Below, piece after piece: positions 8,644 through 18,457 of a stretch of 64,000 nt of DNA. Position 1 is the stretch's first letter. Each line of letters starts with the position of its first letter. The stretch comes from Chitinophagales bacterium (GTDB lineage: Bacteria > Bacteroidota > Bacteroidia > Chitinophagales > Saprospiraceae). The notes beneath the pieces were generated by a model. It saw only the letters and a program-made list of their open reading frames with translations, was not told where the DNA came from and did no database searches. Made by a program: the position numbers and the translations under genes. The stretch lies in contig JAFLBO010000001.1 of the NCBI GenBank assembly GCA_017303475.1, forward strand, positions 620,001 through 684,000. The letters are read 5' to 3'.

Positions 8644-9837
8644 CTATTTGGCAAGCACCTGGGCTACCAGATCAGCTGCCTCCTGGAATTCGGTGGCGCC
8701 CATTACCTGGAGTCCAGATTCATCAATAATCTTTTTGGCGATATCTGCATTGGTGCCCTGCAGACGTACAATTACCGGAACCGGAATAGTGCCAATAGCC
8801 TTGTATGCATCAACTACGCCCTGTGCAACACGGTCGCAACGAACGATACCTCCAAAGATATTGATCAAAATTGCCTTTACGTTTGGATCCTTCAGGATGA
8901 AGCGCATGGCATTTTCTACACGCTGCGCATCGGCTGTGCCACCTACGTCGAGGAAGTTGGCAGGCTCACCGCCAGACAGTTTGATGAGGTCCATGGTAGC
9001 CATAGCCAAACCGGCGCCATTCACCATGCAACCCACGTTACCGTCGAGTTTTACATAGTTGAGGTCCATTTCCTGAGCTTCCACGTCGGCTGGATCCTCT
9101 TCATCTTTATCACGCAGAGCCTCCAGATCCTTGTGGCGGTAGAGTGCATTATCATCCAGCGTTACTTTGGAGTCAACAGCAATAATCCGATCATCCGAAG
9201 TCTTAAGGCACGGGTTGATTTCGAACATGGAAGCGTCGGAACCAACAAAGGCGGCGTATAGCTTCATGACGAAGTCCACCATTTCTTTGAATGCAGCTCC
9301 GCTCAGGCCGAGGTTAAAGGCTACTTTTTGCGCCTGAAATGTGCGCAAGCCGAGGAGCGGATCAACGAATTCGAAGAATACACGATCCGGGGTTTCGTGC
9401 GCCACTTTCTCGATGTCCATGCCACCTTCCGGAGAATACATGATCACGTTGCAGCCACGACCACGATCTGTCAGAACACTGATGTAAAATTCTTTTGGAT
9501 CACTTGGGCCAGGATAAAAAACATCCTGAGCTACCAAAACCTTGCGCACGAGTTTACCTTCTGCGGTTGTTTGTGGCGTTACCAGGTGCATACCTATCAT
9601 AGCCTGTGCAATCTCTCCGGCCAGTTCCGGGCTTTTAGCCAGTTTTACGCCACCACCTTTACCACGGCCGCCGGCATGTACCTGCGCTTTAACTACCGTG
9701 AAATCAGAGTTGTACAACTCTTTCATTTTTTTGGCTGCCTCAACAGCTTCTGCGGCATTTGTTGCCACAATGCCTTCCTGGATTTTGACACCGTAGGACT
9801 TCAGGAGTTCCTTGCCCTGGTACTCGTGCAGATTCAT
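8644..9837 (-). CDS. sucC: Succinyl-CoA ligase (ADP/GDP-forming) beta subunit
   Basis: 397 residues. TCA-cycle enzyme subunit that, with SucD, interconverts succinyl-CoA and succinate with substrate-level phosphorylation. The N-terminal ATP-grasp region begins MNLHEYQGKELL and includes KAQVHAGGRGKGGGVK; the C-terminal ligase domain has NIFGGIVRCD and VRLQGTNAD. sucD is not adjacent. A TAGTTTTG promoter-like box lies upstream at 9883-9890. Confidence 0.97.
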   Translation of the reverse strand: MNLHEYQGKELLKSYGVKIQEGIVATNAAEAVEAAKKMKELYNSDFTVVKAQVHAGGRGKGGGVKLAKSPELAGEIAQAMIGMHLVTPQTTAEGKLVRKVLVAQDVFYPGPSDPKEFYISVLTDRGRGCNVIMYSPEGGMDIEKVAHETPDRVFFEFVDPLLGLRTFQAQKVAFNLGLSGAAFKEMVDFVMKLYAAFVGSDASMFEINPCLKTSDDRIIAVDSKVTLDDNALYRHKDLEALRDKDEEDPADVEAQEMDLNYVKLDGNVGCMVNGAGLAMATMDLIKLSGGEPANFLDVGGTADAQRVENAMRFILKDPNVKAILINIFGGIVRCDRVAQGVVDAYKAIGTIPVPVIVRLQGTNADIAKKIIDESGLQVMGATEFQEAADLVAQVLAK

Positions 9838-9882
9838 CTTTTATGAAAATATGGTGATATGTGAAATGTTGAATGGATGGGG

Positions 9883-9890
9883 CAAAACTA
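9883..9890 (-). promoter_or_regulatory. Putative -7 element TAGTTTTG upstream of sucC
   Basis: On the minus strand TAGTTTTG matches TAnnTTTG about 45 nt before the sucC ATG, which would leave a short 5' leader of about 40 nt. Confidence 0.4.
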
Positions 9891-9956
9891 CAAAGTTGCC
9901 ATGGACTTTACCTTGAAATCCTTGCAGACTTTGCAAAATAATTCCGCAAGTCCGGA

Positions 9957-10646
9957 TTACCTCAGAGATGAGCCCTCATCGTCAATCAGTTTGCCGTTCA
10001 TCACCCGAATAATTCTGGCTGGAAAGTTTTGCAAAATCCGGTAATCATGGGTGGCGCAAAGCACTGCCGTGTTGTGTTGACGGGCCAGATTGCGCAAAAG
10101 GGTAAGCACATCATCACTGGTTTCAGGATCCAGGTTACCCGTTGGCTCATCCGCAAGGATAATGGGTGGGTTGTTCAGCAATGCCCGGGCAATAACCACG
10201 CGTTGTTGCTCGCCGCCAGATAGTTCAAATGGCATAGCCTTTCGTTTGGCCAAAAGCCCTACTTCAGAAAGCACTTCCCCTACCCTTTTATCCATTTCGG
10301 CCTGGTCGTCCCAGCCTGTAGCTCTTAGCACAAACAGGAGATTTTCCTCCACACTCCGGTCGGTAAGCAGGTTAAAATCCTGGAATACAATGCCCAGTTT
10401 CCGACGCAGTTCGTGAACATTTCTTCGGGAAATTTGCTTCAGATCAAAGCCAGCCACTACTCCGGAGCCCTTTTGCAAAGGCAAGGCGGCATAAAGCGTT
10501 TTGAGCAAACTGCTCTTTCCGCTGCCTGTTTTGCCTATCAGGTAAGTGAATTCTCCGGAACCTATAGTAAGTTCAATGTTATTCAGGATGATACTGCCAT
10601 CAGTCTGCTGAATATCTGCGTTGGATAGCTTTACGATGTGTGACAC
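9957..10646 (-). CDS. ftsE: FtsE-like ABC transporter ATP-binding protein
   Basis: 229 residues, a single ABC ATPase domain. Walker A GKTGSGKS (38-45), Q-loop VFQDFNLL, signature LSGGEQQR, Walker [13 protein letters not shown] and switch His in CATHDY are all intact. The length and the [11 protein letters not shown] region match FtsE, the ATPase that with FtsX controls peptidoglycan hydrolases at division. No ftsX is adjacent, so a MacB/LolD-type ATPase cannot be fully excluded. Confidence 0.85.
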   Translation of the reverse strand: MSHIVKLSNADIQQTDGSIILNNIELTIGSGEFTYLIGKTGSGKSSLLKTLYAALPLQKGSGVVAGFDLKQISRRNVHELRRKLGIVFQDFNLLTDRSVEENLLFVLRATGWDDQAEMDKRVGEVLSEVGLLAKRKAMPFELSGGEQQRVVIARALLNNPPIILADEPTGNLDPETSDDVLTLLRNLARQHNTAVLCATHDYRILQNFPARIIRVMNGKLIDDEGSSLR

Positions 10647-10753
10647 GGGGCTGTGATGTTAAATTCAGGTGCGAAAGTGAGGCTTTTTTCATTTTTTTTA
10701 TAAAATCCTGAAAATGTGTGCGATAATTGCCCTGAAAAATAACGCCTTGCGGT

Positions 10754-11371
10754 ATGGTAAATCAAAAATCCCTGGTCTTTATAGTCTTTGCTGTCTGGAG
10801 CATCATTTGCTGGCGTTGGTACGTTTGCGGCCTGATGAACGCTTGCGACCTGCCTGCTGACCAATCCAATGAAATTGTAGCCTCAACCCCGGAAGAGCCT
10901 GCTACGGCGCCTTTAGAGGAAGAACCTACGCCAGAAATCAAGCCGGCAAGTCCAGGTTCAAACACCCAATCCAATCAGACTGCAACCACACCCGTATCAG
11001 CAGATCGAATGGATGAGGTGCAAGTGGAAGCCGTTAAAGACAAAATGGTGATTTATTACCCTTATAAGTCATCAAAAAAGGAAGAAAACGCTACAATTGA
11101 TGCATACTTAGACCAGTTGGCGCAACAGTTGAAGTCTTCAGGTGAAAAAATATCCATCACCGGGCACACCGATTTTGTGGGTGAGCCGGACGAAAATTAC
11201 CGTTTTGGGTTGCTCAGAGCCAATGGTATTCGCGATATACTGGTTAAAAAAGGTGTCTCGGCGACACAAATAAGATGCAAGTCCATGGGCGATAAAAAAC
11301 CTATTGCTACCAACGATACACCCTATGGCAGGTATCAAAACCGACGGGTAGAAATCCTTGTCGGGAAATAA
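10754..11371 (+). CDS. OmpA-family peptidoglycan-binding protein
   Basis: 205 residues: N-terminal hydrophobic anchor or uncleaved signal (about 5-25), a low-complexity Pro/Glu/Thr linker (about 35-75), then an OmpA C-terminal domain (about 95-205). The domain has ITGHTDFVGEPDENYRFG, the LLRANGIRDIL helix and NRRVEI, which are the residues that bind diaminopimelate in peptidoglycan. It probably tethers the envelope to the cell wall. No barrel domain is present. Confidence 0.88.
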   Translation: MVNQKSLVFIVFAVWSIICWRWYVCGLMNACDLPADQSNEIVASTPEEPATAPLEEEPTPEIKPASPGSNTQSNQTATTPVSADRMDEVQVEAVKDKMVIYYPYKSSKKEENATIDAYLDQLAQQLKSSGEKISITGHTDFVGEPDENYRFGLLRANGIRDILVKKGVSATQIRCKSMGDKKPIATNDTPYGRYQNRRVEILVGK

Positions 11372-11417
11372 TCCAGCCTCCTTTTGAATTCACCGCCAAC
11401 CATTCAATCACATTATT

Positions 11418-12365
11418 ATGTTTGAAAACAACCCTTTTGCTGTCCACACCGTTGAAATTTTAATCATGCTCCTGGGGGCCTTCTTTATTGGCCTTTGGCT
11501 GGGCTGGATCCTTTGGGGAAAATTGAAACAAGAATTGGACCGAATGAAAGTGGACAATCAGAGCCTGAATGTTACGCTTGATACCCTCCGACTGGAAATG
11601 GAGAGCTTTAAAACCCGGGCCACTGTAGCTGAATCTGACAATTCCAGTCTGAGCGCCCAGGTAGTGAACCTCAATCGGGAAGTCACCTCACTTAAAGAGA
11701 GGGCCGCTTATCTGGAGAATGAGCTCACCCAAACACAGCAACGAAACCGTCAGGTTGAAACAGAACTAGGGCTGAGTTTCGGACCAGACACTCCTTTGGC
11801 CGATAATCTCCCGTTGGAAATCCAGGAGTTTACCACACCTAAACCGTTGGTGGAGCCCACCGAAGGCATCACATTTGAATCTTTCATGCCGCCGGTAGAA
11901 ACAAAACCGATACAAGACGAGCCAGCACCTGTTTCAGCGTTGGACATTGAACTTCCTGTTCTGGAAACGCCCGCTCCTGAAATGCCGGCTCCTCCCGTAT
12001 TTCAAATTGAGCCTGTGGTAGTACCAGAAACAAAACCTGCCAGGCCATCCAAGCAAAAAAATACGGTAATTACCACAGATCCGGAAGCTAACTCCGATAT
12101 ACAGGAGAGCGACGATTTGACGGTGGTGGAAGGCATTGGTCCTAAAATACAGATGCTGTTGAATCAATATGGTATTCGCACCTACCGCCAACTGGCCGAT
12201 GCAGATGTTGCCCGTTTAAAAGAGATTCTTACCACAGCCGGGCCGCAGTTGGCCATGCATGATCCGGGAACATGGCCATCTCAGGCCAACCTGGCAGCTA
12301 ATGATCAGTGGGACACCCTGAAATCCGTGCAAGGCTTCCTGAAAGGCGGTAAAAAGCCGGATTAA
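11418..12365 (+). CDS. Membrane-anchored coiled-coil protein with C-terminal helix-hairpin-helix domain
   Basis: 315 residues. A transmembrane helix at about 12-34, a long heptad-like coiled coil at about 36-118, a Pro/Glu-rich linker (about 120-220), then DLTVVEGIGPKIQMLLNQYG, a helix-hairpin-helix signature as found in proteins annotated as 'flap endonuclease-1-like 5' DNA nuclease'. No nuclease residues are evident, so the HhH domain probably binds DNA or protein. It follows the OmpA-like gene by 46 bp on the same strand. Confidence 0.82.
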   Translation: MFENNPFAVHTVEILIMLLGAFFIGLWLGWILWGKLKQELDRMKVDNQSLNVTLDTLRLEMESFKTRATVAESDNSSLSAQVVNLNREVTSLKERAAYLENELTQTQQRNRQVETELGLSFGPDTPLADNLPLEIQEFTTPKPLVEPTEGITFESFMPPVETKPIQDEPAPVSALDIELPVLETPAPEMPAPPVFQIEPVVVPETKPARPSKQKNTVITTDPEANSDIQESDDLTVVEGIGPKIQMLLNQYGIRTYRQLADADVARLKEILTTAGPQLAMHDPGTWPSQANLAANDQWDTLKSVQGFLKGGKKPD

Positions 12366-12394
12366 AAAGTTTTTTTGACGGAAAGTTGTCAAAA

Positions 12395-12427
12395 CCTCCG
12401 AACCTTTTCGCCTGAATGGTTCGGAGG
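12395..12427 (+). terminator. Rho-independent terminator
   Basis: 10-bp stem CCTCCGAACC / GGTTCGGAGG followed by CTTTTGTTTT, 30 bp downstream of the coiled-coil gene stop. Confidence 0.82.
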
Positions 12428-12456
12428 CTTTTGTTTTGTGGGAAATATATTCAAAC

Positions 12457-14724
12457 ATGCTACATAAATACACCCTGGCAGGCCTGCTGATTTTCCAATT
12501 TTATACACTTTTTGCCCAATTCCCTGATTTTTCAGATTCTCTGACACTTTCCTGGGAACGAATGGCCGGCCCGCCAGCCTGGATACATCAATATGCAGAA
12601 ACAAGCGGAAGGATGTTTGCCGCTGCGGAAGAAACTTTGTTTGTAACCACAGACAACGGTGAATCCTGGGAGATAGTAGAAAGCTTTGGACGTAAACGAA
12701 TCCGGCAGCTATTTGCAAAAGATTCTGTGGTGATCGTGATCGCTGAGGAGCCTAAATTGCTGGAACCCGGTAATCCATTCAGTCAAATATACCAACATCA
12801 AATTTGGAGATCCGAAGATCAGGGCATCACTTGGAGTCAAGTGCATCAACTCATCCGGGAATCTGAGACGGCCTACGGCAATGTACCGTTTGAGATTTAT
12901 GCAACAAACAACAATACATTGATTTTTAGTTACTTGTATTATCCGGGATTGGGATTTGGAAAACAGATTCAACTTTGGGGATCAGCAGACAATGGGCTGA
13001 ATTGGCAAAAGTTTTACGATGATGCGAGCTTTTTGTATGTTCGGAATGATACAATGAGCTTTATTAAACCAGGTGGAATCCAGGCCGCTGTTTGCAAGTC
13101 AAATATAGGCGTCTTGAATGAACAAATAATTAACCTTTCCGGAGCAGCACCACTGGGAGATAGCCTTATAAAAATGTTTTATGTGCAGGGTGCACTGCAC
13201 TTGATTAAAACAGATAATACGTGGAGAAAAACCGAAGATTTAGGTCAAAATTGGACTGTTTTGCCTTTGCCGGTTTCCGGACAAATAAAAAATATAGTCG
13301 TACAGGAAGAGCGTTTCTATTTACATACAGATAATGGTTTGTATACTGGTCTAGTCTCCAATCCCATGGATTTGCAATGGGTATACCAGGGAGAACATGG
13401 CCAATCCGCCTTTGCAAACAGCTTTTTCCCCTCAGAATTTGGTCTTTGGGTAAATACGGATCTGAACCAAACTGTATTTACCGTTGACAATGGCCAGACA
13501 TGGACCGCCAGGTCTAATGGATTGTCAGCCAAAGTTGGCGCCATGAGTAGTTATTGCTCAACCCTTTGGGCCAAATCATTAGGAAAAGAAACTCAGGACG
13601 GCAGATGGTATTATTCTGACACTCCTGAAGAAATTTGGACGCAAAATCATGATGTATATTATGATTTGTATACCAATTCAGGCAACTCCTGGCAAACTAT
13701 TGCGGGACAATTAATTCGGTATATTCCGGTGGCGGTTCAACGATCACAGGATTGCGGACAGACCTGGGACACCATCCCAGTTCCTTTCCACTTTCCACCA
13801 ACCGGGATGGTTCAACATCAAGGTTGGCTAATTCTGTATTCCAAATATGAATACGGTTTTTGGTTGAGTGCGGATAATGGAGACACCTGGACTTCCGGAT
13901 TGGTCCCTAATACTCAATTAGTAAAAATGGTTAGTGCTGATAACTTTTTAATAGCAAATTATGCCAATCGAATGTATTTCTCTTCAGATTTGGGGCTAAA
14001 CTGGGAAGAAAGGAGTCTGCCGCTGAACGCAAATGATATGTATTTTCGAGATGGCAAACTGGTGATTCGTCAAATCCCGAATGAGGATGGCGTGGTAAAA
14101 ATTGCAGAAAGTACCGATTATGGGCAAACTTGGATTCAAACGGTAGAAATACCCATACCCGATTGGCAACCAACTATTATTCCATACCGCAATTCAGAAT
14201 GGATAATCATGCACCTGGATTACAAACTATGGATTTCAGCAGATGATGGTCAACACTGGACCAGGCTTTACAATTTGCCATTTAATAGCCGGTTAGCGTT
14301 TTATAACAACATTGCGATTGACACCTTTATCCCGCGAGCCAGTCGGTATTTTATTTTGGAAGATCAATTATACGCCGCCACAGAATCGCATGGTCTCTGG
14401 CGCTGTTCTGCAGATTCCATTGCAGCGCATCTTCAGGGCACTTCCCACACATTTATGCCCAAACAACTGCCCGAACGCTGGAGCATTGCACCCAATCCGA
14501 GTTCCGGACAGCTATCTGTATTCCTGGAAACAGCATTTGCGGAAAACATTGAGATGTGCCTCACCAGCCTGGAAGGCCGACAAATACCTTTGGGCCAGTG
14601 GCAATTACATGCCGGAGCCAATACCCTGTCGCCCGACCTGAGTCGGTTCCCTGCCGGGGTGTATTTCCTGAGCATACAAACCCCGAGAGGACGTTCTACC
14701 CAAAAAGTGTGGTTAATGAAGTAA
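12457..14724 (+). CDS. Secreted Asp-box (BNR-type) protein with T9SS type A sorting domain
   Basis: Start taken at ATG 12457 because MLHKYTLAGLLIFQFYTLFA is a good signal peptide; an upstream in-frame ATG at 12436 is less likely. The 755-residue product carries about eleven D-x-G-x-x-W motifs (for example DNGESW, DQGITW, DNGLNW, DNGQTW, DNGDTW, DYGQTW, DDGQHW), the Asp-box repeats of beta-propellers as in sialidases and sortilin-like photosystem-assembly folds. The last 80 or so residues (IAPNPSSGQL to QKVWLMK) form a type A type IX secretion sorting domain. Probably surface-exposed; ligand or enzyme activity unknown. It converges with the next gene with 3 bp between stops. Confidence 0.88.
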   Translation: MLHKYTLAGLLIFQFYTLFAQFPDFSDSLTLSWERMAGPPAWIHQYAETSGRMFAAAEETLFVTTDNGESWEIVESFGRKRIRQLFAKDSVVIVIAEEPKLLEPGNPFSQIYQHQIWRSEDQGITWSQVHQLIRESETAYGNVPFEIYATNNNTLIFSYLYYPGLGFGKQIQLWGSADNGLNWQKFYDDASFLYVRNDTMSFIKPGGIQAAVCKSNIGVLNEQIINLSGAAPLGDSLIKMFYVQGALHLIKTDNTWRKTEDLGQNWTVLPLPVSGQIKNIVVQEERFYLHTDNGLYTGLVSNPMDLQWVYQGEHGQSAFANSFFPSEFGLWVNTDLNQTVFTVDNGQTWTARSNGLSAKVGAMSSYCSTLWAKSLGKETQDGRWYYSDTPEEIWTQNHDVYYDLYTNSGNSWQTIAGQLIRYIPVAVQRSQDCGQTWDTIPVPFHFPPTGMVQHQGWLILYSKYEYGFWLSADNGDTWTSGLVPNTQLVKMVSADNFLIANYANRMYFSSDLGLNWEERSLPLNANDMYFRDGKLVIRQIPNEDGVVKIAESTDYGQTWIQTVEIPIPDWQPTIIPYRNSEWIIMHLDYKLWISADDGQHWTRLYNLPFNSRLAFYNNIAIDTFIPRASRYFILEDQLYAATESHGLWRCSADSIAAHLQGTSHTFMPKQLPERWSIAPNPSSGQLSVFLETAFAENIEMCLTSLEGRQIPLGQWQLHAGANTLSPDLSRFPAGVYFLSIQTPRGRSTQKVWLMK

Positions 14725-14727
14725 TCG

Positions 14728-15498
14728 CTATTCCAAACTGAGCAGGCCAAAAATGCCCGCATCAATCCAGCCGCGGTTTTTGTCGGCGCCCTCAACTGGA
14801 ACAGAACCCATGAAATTCTCACGTTCCGGTGAATGGTCATTGTCGCAATAAGCCAGCGCAAAGCCCAATTTTTTGCCTTTGTTCAGCATTTTCGGGATGT
14901 TTTCGGCGTCAGCTTCGTCTGAATACTGTTTGCCATCATACAGTTTTACCGCCACTTCCCAAATGCTGCGTTTGCCATCCGTTACCCTGCGGGTGGTACA
15001 ATGATCATTGAAATAAGCAAAGGCACTGTCCGGACGAATATCCACTACTTTGCCGTCCAGAGCAATGTGGTAGGCAAAAGCGTTATAATTATATTGGTGA
15101 TTGCCCCCGGAAGCATCTTCATCTACAAAGATTTCCAGACAATCATCGTCCCAATATTTCAGCAGGCCATCCTGGTGAATATCAATAAGGGTATCGTCTG
15201 TGATTTCAGCCAGCACATACAGGTGACTTTCATCCCAAAGCAATTTATACCGGCCGGAATAGTCTGCAGCGCTGGGAGGCATACCCAGCCAACACTGATT
15301 CAGGGGCATCCAGGGGGCTGATTGCCATTCGGCATCATTGCCTCTACCGTCAACCAGCGGGCTCCCGTAAGCGGCATGAAACAGCGTTCTGGAGTCTTCG
15401 GAAGGCGTTGAACCCGGTTCTTCGGCAGATTTATCAACCAAAATAAAGGCAAGAACCAAAAAAGTAATACCCAGTGCGATGATGGAATCCTTGTTCAT
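14728..15498 (-). CDS. Membrane-anchored CBM9-like (carbohydrate-binding/DOMON fold) protein
   Basis: Start taken at ATG 15498 (MNKDSIIALGITFLVLAFI), giving 256 residues with an immediate N-terminal membrane segment; an upstream start at 15540 adds 14 residues before the leader. The body has DGRGNDAEWQSAPW, KLLWDESHLYVLAEITD and DDCLEIFVD, the pattern of carbohydrate-binding module family 9 domains found alone in many Bacteroidota. Ligand unknown. It is divergent from nuoA. Confidence 0.8.
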   Translation of the reverse strand: MNKDSIIALGITFLVLAFILVDKSAEEPGSTPSEDSRTLFHAAYGSPLVDGRGNDAEWQSAPWMPLNQCWLGMPPSAADYSGRYKLLWDESHLYVLAEITDDTLIDIHQDGLLKYWDDDCLEIFVDEDASGGNHQYNYNAFAYHIALDGKVVDIRPDSAFAYFNDHCTTRRVTDGKRSIWEVAVKLYDGKQYSDEADAENIPKMLNKGKKLGFALAYCDNDHSPERENFMGSVPVEGADKNRGWIDAGIFGLLSLE

Positions 15499-15618
15499 AT
15501 GCTGATTTAAGTCAAAAATAGCGGCTTTTCGAGTCAGCAAAGATTGAAAAATTCTAAACTAAATTCACTTAGTGTAGTTCTTACTATTTTGGTGGAATAA
15601 ATGTCAAAACCATTTGGC

Positions 15619-15626
15619 TACCTTTG
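15619..15626 (+). promoter_or_regulatory. Putative -7 element TACCTTTG for the nuo operon
   Basis: TACCTTTG matches TAnnTTTG about 50 nt before the nuoA start at 15676, in the only sizeable gap before the complex I genes. Confidence 0.5.
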
Positions 15627-15675
15627 CCGCGCCTGGTGAATCACCACGCATCAAACACCCTGTTTCAGTAATATC

Positions 15676-16038
15676 ATGGAACCTACCGGATATCTGCCCG
15701 TCATTATGCAATCCTTGGTCGCCCTGGGATTCGTTGCCTTAGTTCTCATTGTGGTACCCCGCCTGGGCCCACGCCGTCACAGCAAAAAGAAAGACGAAAA
15801 CTTTGAATGTGGTATCGAAAGCCAGGGGAACGCTCGTATCCCGGTTTCCATCAAATACCTCATGACTGCCATTTTGTTTGTGCTGTTCGATGTTGAGGTT
15901 ATCTTTTTTTACCCATACGCAGTAAATTTCCGTGCCATGGGTACACAAGGTTTCCTGGCCGTATTGATGTTTGTGGCCGTCTTCCTCGTAGGTTTTTATT
16001 ACGTGCTCCGGAAAGGTGCATTTGAATGGGACAAATAG
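15676..16038 (+). CDS. nuoA: NADH-quinone oxidoreductase subunit A
   Basis: 120 residues with three membrane helices (about 8-30, 60-82, 90-112). The loop NFECGIESQGNARIPVSIKY between helices 1 and 2 contains the conserved Cys/Glu signature of NuoA/ND3. First gene of the complex I cluster; nuoB follows after 76 bp. Confidence 0.96.
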   Translation: MEPTGYLPVIMQSLVALGFVALVLIVVPRLGPRRHSKKKDENFECGIESQGNARIPVSIKYLMTAILFVLFDVEVIFFYPYAVNFRAMGTQGFLAVLMFVAVFLVGFYYVLRKGAFEWDK

Positions 16039-16114
16039 TTTGAGTTCGCGACAAATGGTTTGAAGCATTGCTTCCTCCGCTTGAATTTCGCCTTTTAAAC
16101 GTCAATTAAAAATC

Positions 16115-16651
16115 ATGTCAAATCAAGTAGAAATACCAGAAGGCTACAGTGGTGAAGGTTTTTTTGCCACAAAACTCTCCTCTGCTGTCGGACTGGCCCG
16201 TGCAAACTCACTGTGGCCGCTTCCCTTTGCTACTTCCTGCTGTGGTATTGAGTTCATGGCTACCATGGGTACCAACTACGACCTGGCACGCTTCGGCATG
16301 GAGCGCCTGTCGTTTTCGCCCCGTCAGGCCGACCTGTTGATGGTAATGGGTACCATTGCCAAAAAAATGGGGCCCATCCTGAAACAAGTTTACACCCAAA
16401 TGGCCGAGCCAAAATGGGTAATTGCAGTTGGCGCCTGCGCCAGCTCGGGTGGCATTTTCGATACCTACTCTGTATTGCAGGGTATTGACAAGGTTATTCC
16501 GGTGGATGTATACGTGCCTGGCTGCCCGCCACGTCCGGAACAAATCATCGACGGTATCCTGAAAATTCAGGAATTGGTTAAAAACGAACCACTTCGCCGT
16601 CGCCACAGCCCGGAATACCAACATCTCATGGAAAAATATCAAATCGGTTAA
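16115..16651 (+). CDS. nuoB: NADH-quinone oxidoreductase subunit B
   Basis: 178 residues. It ligates cluster N2, the last iron-sulphur centre before quinone: the tandem Cys42-Cys43 (SCCGIEFMAT), the Cys in GACASSGG and the Cys in VPGCPPRPE are all present. The stop is immediately followed by the nuoC start. Confidence 0.97.
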   Translation: MSNQVEIPEGYSGEGFFATKLSSAVGLARANSLWPLPFATSCCGIEFMATMGTNYDLARFGMERLSFSPRQADLLMVMGTIAKKMGPILKQVYTQMAEPKWVIAVGACASSGGIFDTYSVLQGIDKVIPVDVYVPGCPPRPEQIIDGILKIQELVKNEPLRRRHSPEYQHLMEKYQIG

Positions 16652-16655
16652 TGTG

Positions 16656-17183
16656 ATGGAAAGCGAACAGATACTTGGCCGTTTGGCAGAAACAATGCCC
16701 GGCGCCGTGACCGCCCACGATACCGCAATGGATGGCATTTTGAACATCCACACTACACGGGAACAACTCTACCCTTTGCTGCAAACGCTTCGGGACGATG
16801 CCCAGCTAGGGTTTAATTTTCTGACTTCCCTTTGTGCCATTCATTACCCGGAAAATGCCGGACAAGAACTTGGCATGATATACCACCTGCACAATTGGAC
16901 TAAAAACGTCCGTATCCGGGTGAAAATCTACTTCCCAAAAGAGGACGCCCACGTGCCTACCATTTGCACACTCTGGCCTTCTGCCAACTGGCAGGAAAGG
17001 CAGGAGTATGACTTCTTTGGTGTCGTATTCACCGGGCATCCGGATCTGCGTCGTATCCTGAATGTAGATGATATGGATGTGTTTCCGATGCGCAAAGAGT
17101 ACCGGCTGGAAGATGGTACACGGACGGATAAAGACGACCGTTTCTTTGGTCGCGATGGCCATGAAGGCAGAAGTTTTGACTAA
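16656..17183 (+). CDS. nuoC: NADH-quinone oxidoreductase subunit C
   Basis: About 175 residues. A GTG at 16653 is one codon upstream; ATG 16656 is preferred. The core YHLHNWTKNVRIRVKIYFP and the downstream REWQ-like WQERQEYDFFGVVFTGHPDLRRIL signature identify the 30-kDa subunit of the peripheral arm. NuoC and NuoD are separate here, unlike the NuoCD fusion of enterobacteria. Confidence 0.95.
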   Translation: MESEQILGRLAETMPGAVTAHDTAMDGILNIHTTREQLYPLLQTLRDDAQLGFNFLTSLCAIHYPENAGQELGMIYHLHNWTKNVRIRVKIYFPKEDAHVPTICTLWPSANWQERQEYDFFGVVFTGHPDLRRILNVDDMDVFPMRKEYRLEDGTRTDKDDRFFGRDGHEGRSFD

Positions 17184-17195
17184 GCACTTGAAACC

Positions 17196-18401
17196 ATGCA
17201 AGTTCAATCATATTTTTCCTCTCTCGACAACATCGACGGAGAACTCGCAACCCTTAATCTGGGTCCAACACACCCGGCCACGCACGGTATTTTCCAAAAC
17301 GTGCTGAAAATGGACGGTGAAAAAATCGTGAGTGGCGAACCCACCATCGGTTATATCCACCGTGCTTTTGAAAAACTGGCCGAACGTCGTCCATACAACC
17401 AGATCACGCCTATTACCGATCGTCTGAACTACTGCTCCTCCCCTATCAACAATATGGGTTGGCACATGACGGTGGAAAAGCTGATTGGCTGCGAACTGCC
17501 CAAACGCGCCCAGTACATGCGCATCATCATCATGGAACTTTCCCGAATTGCCGACCACCTGGTTTGCAACTCGGTGATCGGGGTAGATACCGGCGCATTA
17601 ACCGGTTTCACCTACATGTTCCAGGAGCGTGAACGCATTTACGACCTGTTTGAAGAGGTTTGTGGTTCCCGTTTGACTACCAATATCGGTCGAATAGGAG
17701 GCATGGAACGCGATTTCACACCGGCTTTCCACGCAAAACTGAAGGATTTCCTGAAAACCTTCCCGCCACGTTTCGAGGAGTTCTGTGGCCTGTTGGAACG
17801 TAACCGTATTTTCATGGATCGTTGCATTGGAGCCGGACCAATCACGGCAGAAATGGCGATGGCATATGGTTTCACCGGACCAAACCTGCGTGCAGCAGGA
17901 GTAGACTACGATGTACGTGTGATGTCGCCCTACTCTTCTTACGAGGATTTTGATTTCATCATCCCGGTGGGCGTAAATGGCGATACTTACGACCGCTTTA
18001 TGGTTCGTCAGGAAGAAATCAGACAGTCGCTGAAAATCATCAACGACGCCTATAACAACTTGCCGGAAGGTCCGTATCACGCTGATGTGCCGGAGTTTTA
18101 CCTTCCAGACAAACCGGATGTGTACACTAAAATGGAGGCGCTGATTTATCACTTCAAAGTGGTTATGCAGGAAACTCCGATTCCGGTTGGTGAAGTTTAT
18201 CATTGTGTAGAAGGTGGCAACGGAGAATTGGGTTTCTACCTCATCAGCGATGGCGGACGTACGCCTTATCGTTTACACTTCCGTCGCCCATGTTTCATCT
18301 ACTATCAGGCATATCCTGAGATGATTAAAGGTGCGATGCTGTCAGATGCGATCCTAACGATGAGTTCTATGAATGTGATTGCCGGAGAGTTGGACGCTTA
18401 A
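17196..18401 (+). CDS. nuoD: NADH-quinone oxidoreductase subunit D
   Basis: 401 residues, the 49-kDa subunit that forms the quinone pocket with NuoB. Visible: LGPTHPATHGIF with the quinone-binding His, IGYIHRAFEKLAE, and the C-terminal SDGGRTPYRLHFRRPCF region. 12 bp after nuoC. A short GAGT-type repeat follows the stop. Confidence 0.97.
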   Translation: MQVQSYFSSLDNIDGELATLNLGPTHPATHGIFQNVLKMDGEKIVSGEPTIGYIHRAFEKLAERRPYNQITPITDRLNYCSSPINNMGWHMTVEKLIGCELPKRAQYMRIIIMELSRIADHLVCNSVIGVDTGALTGFTYMFQERERIYDLFEEVCGSRLTTNIGRIGGMERDFTPAFHAKLKDFLKTFPPRFEEFCGLLERNRIFMDRCIGAGPITAEMAMAYGFTGPNLRAAGVDYDVRVMSPYSSYEDFDFIIPVGVNGDTYDRFMVRQEEIRQSLKIINDAYNNLPEGPYHADVPEFYLPDKPDVYTKMEALIYHFKVVMQETPIPVGEVYHCVEGGNGELGFYLISDGGRTPYRLHFRRPCFIYYQAYPEMIKGAMLSDAILTMSSMNVIAGELDA

Positions 18402-18418
18402 GTGAATGAGTGAGTGAG
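18401..18418. repeat. Short GAGT-type tetranucleotide run
   Basis: AGTGAATGAGTGAGTGAG, immediately after the nuoD stop, shares the GAAT-interrupted pattern of the longer tract at 5861-5897. Confidence 0.7.
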
Positions 18419-18457
18419 CCGCCAAAAAACTGATCATTTAAAATTCAAGTTTGTCAA

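Noticed and set aside
8599..9261. Plus-strand ORF of 220 codons opposite sucC.
   Set aside because: It is a shadow of sucC, which has clear full-length homology; the antisense product has no recognisable domain.
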